This document shows, piece after piece, positions 22,942 to 32,709 of a DNA stretch of 64,000 nt. The DNA is from CAZJYI01 sp964550025. GTDB lineage: Bacteria > Verrucomicrobiota > Kiritimatiellia > UBA8416 > CAYOBW01. The first letter of the stretch is position 1; every line of letters begins with the position of its first letter. The notes beneath the pieces are model-generated. The model ran no database searches, had not been told where the DNA came from, and saw only the letters and a list, made by a program, of their open reading frames with translations. The stretch lies in the NCBI GenBank assembly GCA_964550025.1, contig CAZJYI010000020.1, positions 1 to 64,000 of the forward strand, written 5' to 3'. A program made the position numbers and the translations under genes.

Positions 22942-23256
22942 ATGAAAACCTACACCCCCCCCACTGCCCACGAAGCGTTCATGCAGTCGCACGGCCAGGG
23001 CGCCGTGTCCGAGTCGTTCACGATTCCAGCCAATACCAAATGGTTTCTGGTTGGCTTGGTCTTCGACGCCGATGTCGTGCCTGCCGACTACCCTGCCATC
23101 CAAACGGCGATGGAGGCAATTGACGGCATCGCCAACGTGGTGCCGATTGCGGACCAGCGCGAAGCGAACCCAGCCCCGCCCGACGCAGAGCACAGTTACC
23201 GGCTGGTGGTGTCGGCCAACGTGCGGCCGGTGCACACGCCGGCGGAGCCCGAGTAA
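22942..23256 (+). CDS. Hypothetical protein, 104 aa
   Basis: ATG follows TTGAGGAAAAA. Beta-rich, with a proline-rich C-terminal end. Placed directly before the adhesin, so possibly virion-associated. No family recognised. Confidence 0.6.
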   Translation: MKTYTPPTAHEAFMQSHGQGAVSESFTIPANTKWFLVGLVFDADVVPADYPAIQTAMEAIDGIANVVPIADQREANPAPPDAEHSYRLVVSANVRPVHTPAEPE

Positions 23257-23287
23257 TTGCGCACGACGGATGATTTGAGGTGATGCG

Positions 23288-26200
23288 ATGGCTGCCAACT
23301 ATTGGGACAACTCAGACGCCGACAACGACGGCAACAACCCCAACAACTGGTCGCTGGGGACGGTGCCTGCCGGAACGGACGTGGCGACGTTCGACAACAC
23401 GTCGGATGACAACTGCACGTTCACGGACAACATCTCGTGCGCTGGAATCAATGTGACCAGCGACTACGATGGCGATGTCGACCTTGGTGCAAATACGTTC
23501 ACGATTGGCAGCGATGGTATCATTCTTGACGGTGCCGGCGACTTCGACTGGGGTGGTGCGACTGTCGGGATTACTGGAGGAACACTGGACGTTGTTGACC
23601 AAGCCACTACGACGGTTGGTACTGCGTCGATTACGTTGAATGGCACTTGCGTCCTGAAGGGCCACAATGCAAAAACGTTCTATGATCTGACAATCCCAAA
23701 CGGTTCAACGACCACGGTCCATGGGGACACTGTCGCGAGGGCCGTTGTCGTCGGCACATGCACCATCAGCGGTGCGGTTGTCGTCTCCGACGTGTTGGCC
23801 GTGACCGGCGATGGCGATTTCGTCATCAACTCCACGGCTTCACTTACGGGTGGTGCGTACCTCTATTTAATCGGATGCAATAGCGGACACGGCATTACCA
23901 CCTTGCAGGCCGGTGCATCGGTAGCGTGTCAGGTGGTCGTATACAACTCGGTTGCCGGCACGGTGCTGGCAGCGGGGACGTATGCTGGCGATGTTGTTCT
24001 GTTCGGAACGTCCGGCAACACCACTACCCTGGAATTATCGAACGGCACGTACACTTTCGACGGCGGCTTAGAGTTGTGGATGAACCACGCGACGGCAACA
24101 ATCAATCTAGACAACGTCACCAACGCCCCGACCATCAATGTAACCAACTTGACGATTGACGGCGATGCAGCCGGCACAATCAACATCGACGATTCCGCTG
24201 GTTCGGCAGTCGCCTGGAACATCACCGGCAATATCGTCGACGAAATCGGAACGGCCACCTTCAACTACACCAAGAACGCCAACGGCGGCGGGTGGTACCT
24301 CTCAAGCAGCAACAACCAAACCATCGACTTCCTTGGCGAAGACATCGGCGTCATCCGCGACATCGACAAGTCCGCCGGCGGCACCGTCACGCTGGAGAAC
24401 GTCACGGCAGAATTGGGCACCATCACCGCGTTGACGGACGGGCTGACCATTGGCACCGGGGCCACGACGACCAGCGACGGGGCGAAGGCGATTTCGACGA
24501 CGTTGGATATGTCGGCGGCGACCAGCGTGAATCTGGGGAGTGACACCTGGACGCTCACCGACTGTGACTTCGACTACAACGGGATCGGCACGCTGACGGA
24601 TGGAACGTCGACGGTGGTGTTTGCGGGGACGTGTACGTGGGTCGCCGAGCCCCTCGCGGCGTACACGCTCAATAATGTGACTGTCAATGCCAGTGCGACC
24701 GTCACGTTTTCCGCTGGTAACGGTCTTGGTTATGTGGCCGGTACGTTAAGCAACTCCGGCGACATTACTATCGACACGGGCGATAGCTTGTCATTCACGG
24801 CGGCCGGAAACTTGGACAATGAAGCCAGCGGTTCGATTCACGGCCCTGGTTTGTTGTTTTTTGAAGACGTGGCGGACGGCAACGGCATTACGACGCAAGA
24901 CGGAAATGTCTATTGCGAGGTACAGCTTACAGAGCCTACGGCCGGCGACGTACTTGTGCCGGCCACGTACGAAGGAAAAGTCTACGTCCGTTCGGACGCG
25001 GCGTCTAAGGTATTCCGGGCGACGGCTGGTACCTACGTCTTCGCAGGCGACTTCGAGGCTGAAACTACCGGCGCTGGTGACACGCTACAACTCGACTTCG
25101 ACACGAACGACCCGAACCTTGAATTCCAGGGCGACTTCACGCTTACCGAATCCGACGCCGATTCTGTCACCTACACCAAAGGCACCGGCGCCCTAACCTT
25201 CGGCCGCACGCCGTTCGCGAAAGTCGGGGGGTCGTGCGAGTTTGATGGGGCGGCTGACAACGTCAACTGCAACGACTACACGAACCCCGGCGACGGAACA
25301 CTCCAGGCGAATACGGCGGCGACGATTTCTGCGTGGATTTACATTAGAAGCTGGGGCGAAGACGGTTCGTTCGCCAGAATCTGTGACGACGGGGAAAACG
25401 ATTTCTTCCTCAATGGTTCCGGCGGAAACGACAGATTGTCGTTCAACGCTGGTTCAACGGTGCAATCTAACGACGGGGCGTTGTCGTTGAATCGGTGGCA
25501 CCATGTCGCGGTGACTCGCACGTCTGACGGCAGCGATACCAAAATATATATCGACGGCGCCCAAAACCAGACGGCCGCAGTGGACTCCGGGGCGCCCGGC
25601 AATCCACTTGGCGACCTTATTATCGGCGACCGTAGCGAAGGCGGAAAGGCATTCGACGGCTACATCGACGACCTTCGCATCTTCAACCACGTCATCACTT
25701 CCGGCGAAATCGCCACCCTCTACAACAACGGCGCCGGCACGGCCACAGCGCTTGGCGATGAATTACTGTGGTACAAGTTCGACGAATACGCAGCCAGCAC
25801 GGCCGTCACCGATTCCGGTTCGGGCGGCAACAACGGCACGGCGGTGCGGAATAGGAACCTGACGAACCCGGCGTACAAGACGATTACGACGCTGGGCGAG
25901 ACCTTCGAAGCGACCACGTTCGACGACTCGAATGACCTGTTCCTGCCGAGTGGGCTTGGCGGGGCGTTTGAGTTTGATGGGGCGGCGGACTACCTGACCG
26001 TTGACGACCACGACCCCGGCACGGGCATTATCGGGACTGGTGCCGCGTCGTTTTCGATGTGGTTCTACATGAAGAGCTGGGGGCCGGCCGCTAATGGCTG
26101 GGGCCGGCTGTTCGACAACGGCCGGGCGATAGCCTTTGTGAATGATGCCGCCGACAATGTGGTGGTGAACTGGGACGCATCGGCGCAGGCGGTTTCGGCA

Positions 26201-27319
26201 ACAAACTCTCTCGACCTAAACACGTGGCATCACCTAGTTGTGACACGCACTGCTGCCGGAGTCACGAATTTCTACATTGACGGGTCGGCGTCAGGAACGG
26301 CAGACCAAGCGACAGATACGCCGCTGGCAGCCACCACGGACACATTTGTTGGCGACCGAGCAGGCCACGACCGCGAGTTTGATGGCTACATCGCGGACTT
26401 CAGGTATTTCGAGTCCGTCATCTCCGCCGCGAACATCGCCAGCCTGCGCGCAGCAGGTGCCGGCACCACCGCAGCCATCGGCGGCGAAGTCCTCTGGTAC
26501 AAGTGCGACGACAGGCTGACCACCACGGCAGTCCTGGACAGCGGCAGCGGCGACAACGACGGCACGTCGGTTCGCAACACCGACGTCATCCAGGTCTACC
26601 AGGGGGCGTCCTGGAGCGGCACAGGGGATACCTGGGAATTACAAGACAAGCTAACGGCCGAATCAATAACGCATACGGCCGGCACGTTGGACGTCAACGG
26701 CCAGGACCTAGAGACGACCGTCGGCGACTTCGAGGTGGCCGGCTCGGCACTTCTCACGGCCAACGGCACGCTCGGCTCGACGATTACCACGGCTGGGGCA
26801 ACGCGAATCTACGGTGACGCGGGGGCACTTCGCGACCTCGACCCGGGCGAGGCGTGGACGCTGACCAGTACGGGGCCGGCAGTGATCTATTACGCGACCG
26901 TCGGCGACCTCGACGCATCGGGTTCGACGGACGACGCCCGCGCTTACGACAGTATCGACGCGGGCTCCAACACTAACGTGGTTTTCGTGTCCATCGGCAT
27001 CGTCGCCGGGATAGCGGAGAACCCAGGCGAGATGGCTTTTGCCGCGGAGGATATTATGAGTGGTGCGGCTTCGGAAATGTACAAGATGACGCCGAACGTG
27101 GTCGACGTCACGAGCGAGAAGCACGACACGGACGCGCTTTCCCACGTGATCTACAAGCTGATGTGCGGTACGGCAGGCGACATCAAGGTGAAATTCGCCG
27201 ATGGAAGCACGGTCACCATGCCTAACGTGGCGGCGGGATTCGTTCACATTCTGCCGGCGCCGGTCTCGCAGGTGTTCAGCACGGGCACGGCTGCGCTTGA
27301 GATGTTCGGCTTCTATTGA
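23288..27319 (+). CDS. Large LamG-domain tail fibre/adhesin, 1343 aa
   Basis: ATG follows TGAGGTGATGCG. Residues 1-35 carry an NWSLGTVPAGTD module shared with the 45389 tail protein. Residues about 35-640 are Thr/Gly/Asp-rich beta-helix-like repeats. Two LamG/concanavalin-like domains lie near 650-840 and 880-1080 (each with a HHVAVTR or HHLVVTR core and FDGYI-D-R), fit for carbohydrate binding. The last 100 residues (DIKVKFADGSTVTMPNVAAG) resemble C-terminal trimer or head-tail appendage domains. Probable host-receptor binding. Confidence 0.8.
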   Translation: MAANYWDNSDADNDGNNPNNWSLGTVPAGTDVATFDNTSDDNCTFTDNISCAGINVTSDYDGDVDLGANTFTIGSDGIILDGAGDFDWGGATVGITGGTLDVVDQATTTVGTASITLNGTCVLKGHNAKTFYDLTIPNGSTTTVHGDTVARAVVVGTCTISGAVVVSDVLAVTGDGDFVINSTASLTGGAYLYLIGCNSGHGITTLQAGASVACQVVVYNSVAGTVLAAGTYAGDVVLFGTSGNTTTLELSNGTYTFDGGLELWMNHATATINLDNVTNAPTINVTNLTIDGDAAGTINIDDSAGSAVAWNITGNIVDEIGTATFNYTKNANGGGWYLSSSNNQTIDFLGEDIGVIRDIDKSAGGTVTLENVTAELGTITALTDGLTIGTGATTTSDGAKAISTTLDMSAATSVNLGSDTWTLTDCDFDYNGIGTLTDGTSTVVFAGTCTWVAEPLAAYTLNNVTVNASATVTFSAGNGLGYVAGTLSNSGDITIDTGDSLSFTAAGNLDNEASGSIHGPGLLFFEDVADGNGITTQDGNVYCEVQLTEPTAGDVLVPATYEGKVYVRSDAASKVFRATAGTYVFAGDFEAETTGAGDTLQLDFDTNDPNLEFQGDFTLTESDADSVTYTKGTGALTFGRTPFAKVGGSCEFDGAADNVNCNDYTNPGDGTLQANTAATISAWIYIRSWGEDGSFARICDDGENDFFLNGSGGNDRLSFNAGSTVQSNDGALSLNRWHHVAVTRTSDGSDTKIYIDGAQNQTAAVDSGAPGNPLGDLIIGDRSEGGKAFDGYIDDLRIFNHVITSGEIATLYNNGAGTATALGDELLWYKFDEYAASTAVTDSGSGGNNGTAVRNRNLTNPAYKTITTLGETFEATTFDDSNDLFLPSGLGGAFEFDGAADYLTVDDHDPGTGIIGTGAASFSMWFYMKSWGPAANGWGRLFDNGRAIAFVNDAADNVVVNWDASAQAVSATNSLDLNTWHHLVVTRTAAGVTNFYIDGSASGTADQATDTPLAATTDTFVGDRAGHDREFDGYIADFRYFESVISAANIASLRAAGAGTTAAIGGEVLWYKCDDRLTTTAVLDSGSGDNDGTSVRNTDVIQVYQGASWSGTGDTWELQDKLTAESITHTAGTLDVNGQDLETTVGDFEVAGSALLTANGTLGSTITTAGATRIYGDAGALRDLDPGEAWTLTSTGPAVIYYATVGDLDASGSTDDARAYDSIDAGSNTNVVFVSIGIVAGIAENPGEMAFAAEDIMSGAASEMYKMTPNVVDVTSEKHDTDALSHVIYKLMCGTAGDIKVKFADGSTVTMPNVAAGFVHILPAPVSQVFSTGTAALEMFGFY

Positions 27320-27331
27320 ACGGGAGTTGCT

Positions 27332-27502
27332 ATGACAGAGCAGCTAGGCAACACGAAGATGGACGAACTGGAAGGCCGGGTCGTACGGCTGGAGAAGATC
27401 GTCGAGGACTTGGCACAGGCGAATTCCGAATTGCGACAGGAAGTCAGCGAGCTTCAAAGGTGGCGAGAGGTCGAACATCGAAACCGAGAGCTGCTGCCCT
27501 GA
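27332..27502 (+). CDS. Short coiled-coil protein, 56 aa
   Basis: ATG 27332 follows CGGGAGTTGCT. Nearly one continuous coiled coil (LEGRVVRLEKIVEDLAQ). The stop overlaps the HNH start (TGATG). Confidence 0.6.
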   Translation: MTEQLGNTKMDELEGRVVRLEKIVEDLAQANSELRQEVSELQRWREVEHRNRELLP

Positions 27503-27825
27503 TGACCACAACACCACGATCATTCTGTCCGCCCGGCCAGTCGAAAGGTACGGGGCGTCGATTCGAGAAGCGTCGCCCAAACGCCAACGCACGCGGCTAT
27601 GGGCGACGCTGGCGGAAGTTCGTGGCGGCGTACCTGCAGCAGCACCCGTTGTGCTCCCGGTGCCTGGATTCGGGGCGAACTACACGGGCCACGCTGGTGC
27701 ACCACAAGCGACCGGTCACGGGGCCAAGAGACCCGGGGTTCTACGAGCGAGGAAACCACGCGGGGTTGTGCCACGATTGCCATGAGGTGATTCATGGGAG
27801 ACGGAGAGACAATGGAATCAATTGA
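27502..27825 (+). CDS. HNH endonuclease, 107 aa
   Basis: Starts in the TGATG overlap. HNH core: CSRC, LVHHKRPV, then NHAGLCHDCHEVIHG. In HK97-like phages an HNH protein near the terminase is needed for DNA packaging cuts; here the terminase lies 2.4 kb downstream, so that role is plausible. Confidence 0.8.
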   Translation: MTTTPRSFCPPGQSKGTGRRFEKRRPNANARGYGRRWRKFVAAYLQQHPLCSRCLDSGRTTRATLVHHKRPVTGPRDPGFYERGNHAGLCHDCHEVIHGRRRDNGIN

Positions 27826-28306
27826 CTGGGCAGCCGCGATCGACGACTCGTGGGGAACTCGAAATCCGATGGGCGAGGCATTTCCGGCCTATACGAAGAA
27901 AGCAGACGGCGTCAACATATTGGTGTCGCAGCACCGGAACGGTCTTGCTATCGTTGTCGGCGGTAGCCCCGCGTGCATTCATTCGTGCCGGTGTCCGCCA
28001 TTGATCGCTGGGGCCGCAAGTGAATTGGTGCTCAGGGTCAATTCGCTTCCGTTTCTTGGGGTGGACGTTGGAAAGCTGCTATGCGTGAAACTCGAATGGG
28101 GCTGCGGCGAAACGTTTGTTGCTTCGTTTGCGTACGACGATGCGAGGCATCGGCACATGAACTTCAGAAGCGATGAAGACGACTGGCTTACGGATCTATT
28201 TGTACCGGCTGATTTTGGCGATACGATCAACCGATTGATATTGGGCCTCGCAGAATGCAGGCGTGACGTGCTTCCCGATCTGGAACAGTCACGGGAGGAA
28301 AGCTGA
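27812..28306 (+). CDS. Hypothetical protein, 164 aa
   Basis: ATG 27812 follows GACGGAGAGACA and overlaps the HNH gene; ATG 27794 is the alternative. Mixed alpha/beta with Cys pairs (CRCPP). No family recognised. The stop overlaps the next ATG. Confidence 0.6.
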   Translation: MESIDWAAAIDDSWGTRNPMGEAFPAYTKKADGVNILVSQHRNGLAIVVGGSPACIHSCRCPPLIAGAASELVLRVNSLPFLGVDVGKLLCVKLEWGCGETFVASFAYDDARHRHMNFRSDEDDWLTDLFVPADFGDTINRLILGLAECRRDVLPDLEQSREES

Positions 28307-28558
28307 TGGCGAGTGAATGGATACCAGTCGGAGATCGATTGCCCACGGAAGGCGTCGGCCCTCTTGGTTGGCGGCCTCCCGTGCTCGTGAGGTGCAAAAA
28401 CGGTTTCGTCGCGATCGGCGTGTACGGCCGCAGAGTGCCGATTGTCAGCAGGCCGGACGCATTCGTAAAAAATTACTGGAGTAGACGACCGCGGTGCCGT
28501 ACTGGATGTGACCCATTGGGCGCCGTTGCCGGTGATGCCAGGCGAGAAGAAGACTTAG
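28306..28558 (+). pseudogene. DUF551 protein gene split by a frameshift
   Basis: ATG follows CGGGAGGAAAGCTG. The N-terminus EWIPVGDRLPTEG is the DUF551 start. In this frame the protein continues as unrelated sequence to 28716. In a shifted frame, the DNA from about 28480 encodes GAVLDVTHWAPLPVMPGEKKT and stops at 28558, the expected DUF551 ending. An A6 tract at 28457-28462 marks the likely slip site: sequencing indel, real mutation or slippage. Confidence 0.7.
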
Positions 28559-28689
28559 CGTGGAGGACAAGACCCACCCCCTACCCGTCCCTTCTGTTGG
28601 GCGCCCGCGTAGACCGGAACGGCAATCACGCGTTTTACGCCGGGAATTGTGGCCCCGGCCCCCTTGCGTGCTGTGACACGGCCGATAGT

Positions 28690-28715
28690 CACGTTGCAAC
28701 CACGGTTGCAGCGTG
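28690..28715 (+). promoter_or_regulatory. Near-perfect 12-bp inverted repeat, operator-like
   Basis: CACGTTGCAACC and GGTTGCAGCGTG flank an AC centre, one mismatch. With only 2 nt between arms it suits a dimeric protein site more than an RNA hairpin. It lies 37 bp before the ParB gene. The rest of 28559-28751 holds no gene. Confidence 0.45.
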
Positions 28716-28751
28716 AGGCCGGTGCAAACTGACGATTGAATTCGAGGAGCC

Positions 28752-29273
28752 ATGACAGAACCGATCCGCGACCGAATCAAGGAACTGCGGCGTGTGAAGG
28801 CGTCAGAGTTGCGGGCGAATCCTCGCAACTGGAGAGAGCACCCAAAGGCTCAGCAGGAAGCGTTGCGCGGTGTGCTCGAGGAAGTCGGCTATGCCGATGC
28901 GTTGCTGGCTCGCGAAACCGACGATGGGCTCGAATTGATCGATGGGCATCTGCGGGCCGATATCACGCCCGATGCCGAGGTACCGGTGTTGATTCTGGAC
29001 GTGACAGCAGAGGAGGCCGACAAGATACTAGCCACGCTCGACCCGCTGGCTGCGATGGCGGAAGCGAATAAGGACAAGCTTGGGGAGTTGCTGCACGGGC
29101 TGGAGACGGAGAATTCAGGCGTGCAGCAGTTGCTGGATGATCTAGCGGCCATCAACGGGATCGGCGAATTCCATTTCCCTACCGATGCCGATGGGAAAGA
29201 GTTTGACGAATCATGTGCCGACGACGTAGCAATGATGGAGTGCCCAAGCTGTGGTCATAAGTTCCCCAAGTAG
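28752..29273 (+). CDS. ParB-like nuclease-domain protein with zinc tail, 173 aa
   Basis: ATG follows CGAGGAGCC. ParB/Srx core: VKASELRANPRNWREHP, then LELIDGHLRAD and VPVLILDVT. The C-terminus ends with CPSCGHKF. Phage ParB-like proteins often sit beside DNA methyltransferases, as here. Confidence 0.75.
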   Translation: MTEPIRDRIKELRRVKASELRANPRNWREHPKAQQEALRGVLEEVGYADALLARETDDGLELIDGHLRADITPDAEVPVLILDVTAEEADKILATLDPLAAMAEANKDKLGELLHGLETENSGVQQLLDDLAAINGIGEFHFPTDADGKEFDESCADDVAMMECPSCGHKFPK

Positions 29274-30210
29274 CTTTACGGTAATCAGCACCTTCAGTGG
29301 CTGCGGTGGTTCGTCGCTAGGCTATCAGCTTGCCGGCGGGAAGGTCCGGCTGGCCGTAGAGTTCAATGACAATGCGGTAGCGACCTACCGGTTGAACTTT
29401 CCGAATACGCCGATCTATCACGGCGACATCGGCAAGCTGACTGTTGAGGAGTGCTGCGAACTCGCCGGGATAGAGCCGGGCGAACTCGATATCCTGGACG
29501 GCTCCCCACCGTGCCAGGGATTCTCAACGGCTGGCAAGCGTGACTTCGGCGATGATCGCAATCAGTTGTTCTGTGAGTATGTCCGGCTGCTACGTGGCCT
29601 TCAGCCGCGAGCGTTCGTGATGGAGAACGTAAGCGGGATGGTCAAAGGCAAGATGAAGCGGATTTTCGCGGAGTGCTTGCGGGAACTCAAGGTCAGCGGG
29701 TACAAGGTACGGGCGCGCGTACTGAACGCGATGTATTACAACGTGCCGCAGAGTCGGCAGCGGTTGATATTCGTGGGAGTGCGAGAGGACATTGGCCGGG
29801 AGCCGGGGCATCCCCGGGCACAGACACGACCCATCGGCCTGCGTGAGGCCATCGGCCTGCGTGAGGCCATCGGCCTGCGGCGAGGATGGGGCAAGCTGAG
29901 TGATGGGGTGAAGAACAAACAGTTCAACAATAGCTATCGATCGATCGAGCTTCCATGTGTAACGCTGGAAAAGACGCGGCCTCCTATCGTGCGAATCGGC
30001 GGGATAGAGCGAGAACTCACGCTGGCGGAGTGCAGCACAATCGGCAGCTTTCCCGAGGGCTGGATATGGGGCCCACGAGCATACCAGCGGATCGGCAACA
30101 GCGTCCCGCCCAACTTCATGCGAGCGATCGCTGAATACATTAGAGATAATATCCTAGTATCGGGCGGTGCAATTCAGGCCTCGGCGCTTTCCGAATCAAA
30201 GGAGCTATAG
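29251..30210 (+). CDS. DNA C5-cytosine methyltransferase, 319 aa
   Basis: All key motifs present: I (TFSGCGGSSLG), IV (GSPPCQGFS, catalytic Cys about 88), VI (ENV), VIII (QSRQR), X (RIGNSVPP). GTG 29251, inside the ParB gene, is the only good start; the SD is poor, so coupling is likely. The variable region includes a tandem IGLREA repeat. Likely protects against restriction. Confidence 0.9.
   Translation: MVISSPSSFTVISTFSGCGGSSLGYQLAGGKVRLAVEFNDNAVATYRLNFPNTPIYHGDIGKLTVEECCELAGIEPGELDILDGSPPCQGFSTAGKRDFGDDRNQLFCEYVRLLRGLQPRAFVMENVSGMVKGKMKRIFAECLRELKVSGYKVRARVLNAMYYNVPQSRQRLIFVGVREDIGREPGHPRAQTRPIGLREAIGLREAIGLRRGWGKLSDGVKNKQFNNSYRSIELPCVTLEKTRPPIVRIGGIERELTLAECSTIGSFPEGWIWGPRAYQRIGNSVPPNFMRAIAEYIRDNILVSGGAIQASALSESKEL
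29833..29880 (+). repeat. 18-bp tandem repeat in the C5 methyltransferase gene
   Basis: ATCGGCCTGCGTGAGGCC occurs twice with a partial third unit, giving IGLREA-IGLREA-IGLRRG in the region between catalytic motifs. Confidence 0.85.
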
Positions 30211-30212
30211 CC

Positions 30213-30809
30213 ATGGGATACGGCCCGAACCCCGAACCGGCAGCACTGAAGAAACTCAAGGGCAACCCCAGCAAGGAAGCCAAGGCGAAGCTCGACGCCG
30301 AACCGCAGCCTACGGTCGGTGAGCCGCCGTGCCCGCCGCATATCGAGGCGGTGCCCTTGAAGAAGGCCACATGGGATTACGTGTGCTCTGAATTGTCGGC
30401 GATGCGAACCCTCGGCACGTCCGACCAAGCGACGATCGCCCACTACTGTGATGTCTGGTATGAGTACGTCAACTATGACCACGACCGCAAGCTATTCCGT
30501 GACGCGCTCGAGAAGTCAACGGAAGGCAGTGCCATTCCACTTCACAGCGGTTTCGTTTTGGTGTCCGACAAGAAGACTGCCTATGGTACCGCGTGGGGCC
30601 ACACGTTTTCGATGCTGTCGAAGCTGCTTATTGCGGCGAGCCGTGAGCTAGGGCTATCGGCGAGTAGCCGGACCGGAATACACGCGACGCCGACCAGTAA
30701 GGCGGCGGAAAAGAAGCTGGAGAAATTCGGCATTCGGAAGGCAGGTAAGCACCCACCTGTCGATGCGACGGTGTTGCGATTCAAGACGGGGGCGGAATCG
30801 GCGAACTGA
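30213..30809 (+). CDS. terS: Terminase small subunit (P27-like), 198 aa
   Basis: ATG follows AAAGGAGCTATAGCC. The start ALKKLKGNPSK is the hallmark of P27-family small terminases, with helices that bind the packaging site. Followed one base later by the large subunit. Confidence 0.8.
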   Translation: MGYGPNPEPAALKKLKGNPSKEAKAKLDAEPQPTVGEPPCPPHIEAVPLKKATWDYVCSELSAMRTLGTSDQATIAHYCDVWYEYVNYDHDRKLFRDALEKSTEGSAIPLHSGFVLVSDKKTAYGTAWGHTFSMLSKLLIAASRELGLSASSRTGIHATPTSKAAEKKLEKFGIRKAGKHPPVDATVLRFKTGAESAN

Positions 30810-30810
30810 T

Positions 30811-32532
30811 ATGCGACGGAACGCCCGAACCCTAGCTCAGATCAAGCTCGACGTGAACGCGTCCGGGTGGCCGTGGCCGATCGACCACCCGAACGATGAG
30901 CGGGCGTTGCTCGATGGTTGCCGACCGGATATCTACTCGGCCGTGCGCGTCTACGAATTCTACATGGACCTTCTGCAACTGCCGGCGAAGGGCGGCGGGT
31001 CGGAGCCATTCATCCTGATCGAGTGGTGGTTTCGTGATGTGCTGGCGCCGCTCTTTGGCTGGAAGAAACCGAACGGCTTACGCCGATTCGATAAGGCGTT
31101 CATTACCACCGGCAAGAAATCCGGCAAGTCTACGGTACTCTCAGCCCTCCCGCTTTACATGATGATGGCCGACGGCGAGGAGGAGGCGGAATGCTATTCC
31201 GCAGCCACGTCGCGAGATCAGGCCGGGATCATCTACCGGAAATGCGCGAGCATGGTGAGGCGATCGCCGGTCATCCACGACGCCGTTACGTGCGTCGACT
31301 CGCAGAAGCGAATCGCGTACGTACCGTCGGCTAGTTTCTTTCAGGCGCTGTCTTCCGACAAAGACGGCGTCGAAGGGAAAAACCCACACCTACTGATTGC
31401 CGACGAGTTGCACGTGTGGCGGGATCGCCAGTATTTCGATGGCCTGATGTACGGAGATATCATCCGGGACCAGCCGCTATTCCTGATGATTACCACGGCA
31501 GGCGATGACGACACGACGATCGGATTTGAGGAGTACGACTACGCCAAGGACTTGCTCGATACGACCAACGAGTTCTATTCGCAGTCGCACTTCGCCTTCA
31601 TTGCTGAGGCTTCCCGCGACAAAGAGTGGGACGACCCGGAAGCTTGGAAGGAAGCGAACCCTAGCCTTGCTTGTGGGGCACTGGGGTCGATCGAGAAACA
31701 CCAGAGCCGTTGCGATGAGGCAAAGAAGAGTCCCGCCAAGATACGGAAGTTCCGAAGGTACATCTGCAATTGGTGGTCCGACGCTGTTGAAGACCCCTGG
31801 CTTGACCGGGACTTGTGGGACTTGTGCGGCGATCCGATAGAAGACCATCTCGGCGAGCCCACGTGGGGCGGGCTCGACCTGTCGTCCTCGCGAGACCTCA
31901 CGGCCCTTTCGCTTGCGTGGTGGGACGGCGACACACTTGACCTCTGGTGGCGGTTCTGGTGCCCGGGCGACAAAGTAAAACGCTTTGAGGAGCAGTGGCG
32001 TGTGCCGCTTCGCGATTGGATCAAGGAGGGATGGGTGGTTGCGACCCCTGGCAATGTGGTAGACTACGCCTACATTCGGCGAGAGATATCCGGCCGGATG
32101 CTGGACGATCAAGGCGGGGTGATGCCGGAGTTGCATCCCGATCGGATCGTAGGCCGGTACGACGTCAAGGCCATTGGCTACGATCCTTGGAATGCCCCGC
32201 AGCTTTGCGAAAAAGAGCTATACGAGAGAGACAACGTCCCGATGATCGAGTACCGTCAGGGGCTAGTCACCATGAGCGGAGCTTGCAAAGAATTCGAGCG
32301 GCTCGTAGAAACCGGACGGATTCGTCACGGGCGCAACCCGGTAGCGACTTGGATGTCGCGGCACTGCGTGGTGTACAAGGATGCAGCCAAAAACATCAAA
32401 CCCCACAAAACGAAGTCGCGGCAGAAGATCGACGGTATCGTAACGGCGGTTATGGCAACCCAGCTTGCCGTCATACGCGAGGGCGGCCCGAAAGTGGATC
32501 ATTATGAAACGCACGGCCCAAGGTTCCTATAA
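30811..32532 (+). CDS. terL: Terminase large subunit, 573 aa
   Basis: ATG 30811 directly follows the terS stop. Walker A GKKSGKST (101-108), Walker B LLIADE (about 194-199), and a RNase H-like nuclease with DLSSSRD and YDPWNAP. It is the motor that packages DNA and cuts concatemers. Terminase_1 (HK97-like) family. Confidence 0.9.
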   Translation: MRRNARTLAQIKLDVNASGWPWPIDHPNDERALLDGCRPDIYSAVRVYEFYMDLLQLPAKGGGSEPFILIEWWFRDVLAPLFGWKKPNGLRRFDKAFITTGKKSGKSTVLSALPLYMMMADGEEEAECYSAATSRDQAGIIYRKCASMVRRSPVIHDAVTCVDSQKRIAYVPSASFFQALSSDKDGVEGKNPHLLIADELHVWRDRQYFDGLMYGDIIRDQPLFLMITTAGDDDTTIGFEEYDYAKDLLDTTNEFYSQSHFAFIAEASRDKEWDDPEAWKEANPSLACGALGSIEKHQSRCDEAKKSPAKIRKFRRYICNWWSDAVEDPWLDRDLWDLCGDPIEDHLGEPTWGGLDLSSSRDLTALSLAWWDGDTLDLWWRFWCPGDKVKRFEEQWRVPLRDWIKEGWVVATPGNVVDYAYIRREISGRMLDDQGGVMPELHPDRIVGRYDVKAIGYDPWNAPQLCEKELYERDNVPMIEYRQGLVTMSGACKEFERLVETGRIRHGRNPVATWMSRHCVVYKDAAKNIKPHKTKSRQKIDGIVTAVMATQLAVIREGGPKVDHYETHGPRFL

Positions 32533-32699
32533 TGAAACTGACGAGAACGATCGCCCTTGACGTATTGGCAGTGGTTGGATTGACTTCAGTGGTTGGCGGT
32601 GCCTGTTGGCTGTCGCCAGCGTTTGGGCTTATCGTGGGCGGGGTCTTGGCGACGGCGTTGGCGGTGGTTTTGAGTAAGCTTCCGGCGGACCGAAAGTAG
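32532..32699 (+). CDS. Small two-TM membrane protein, 55 aa
   Basis: TAATG overlap with terL. Two hydrophobic segments (about 8-27 and 31-48) and a basic tail. Unknown; could be a holin-like protein inserted in the packaging operon. Confidence 0.55.
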   Translation: MKLTRTIALDVLAVVGLTSVVGGACWLSPAFGLIVGGVLATALAVVLSKLPADRK

Positions 32700-32709
32700 G
32701 AGCCAGAAG

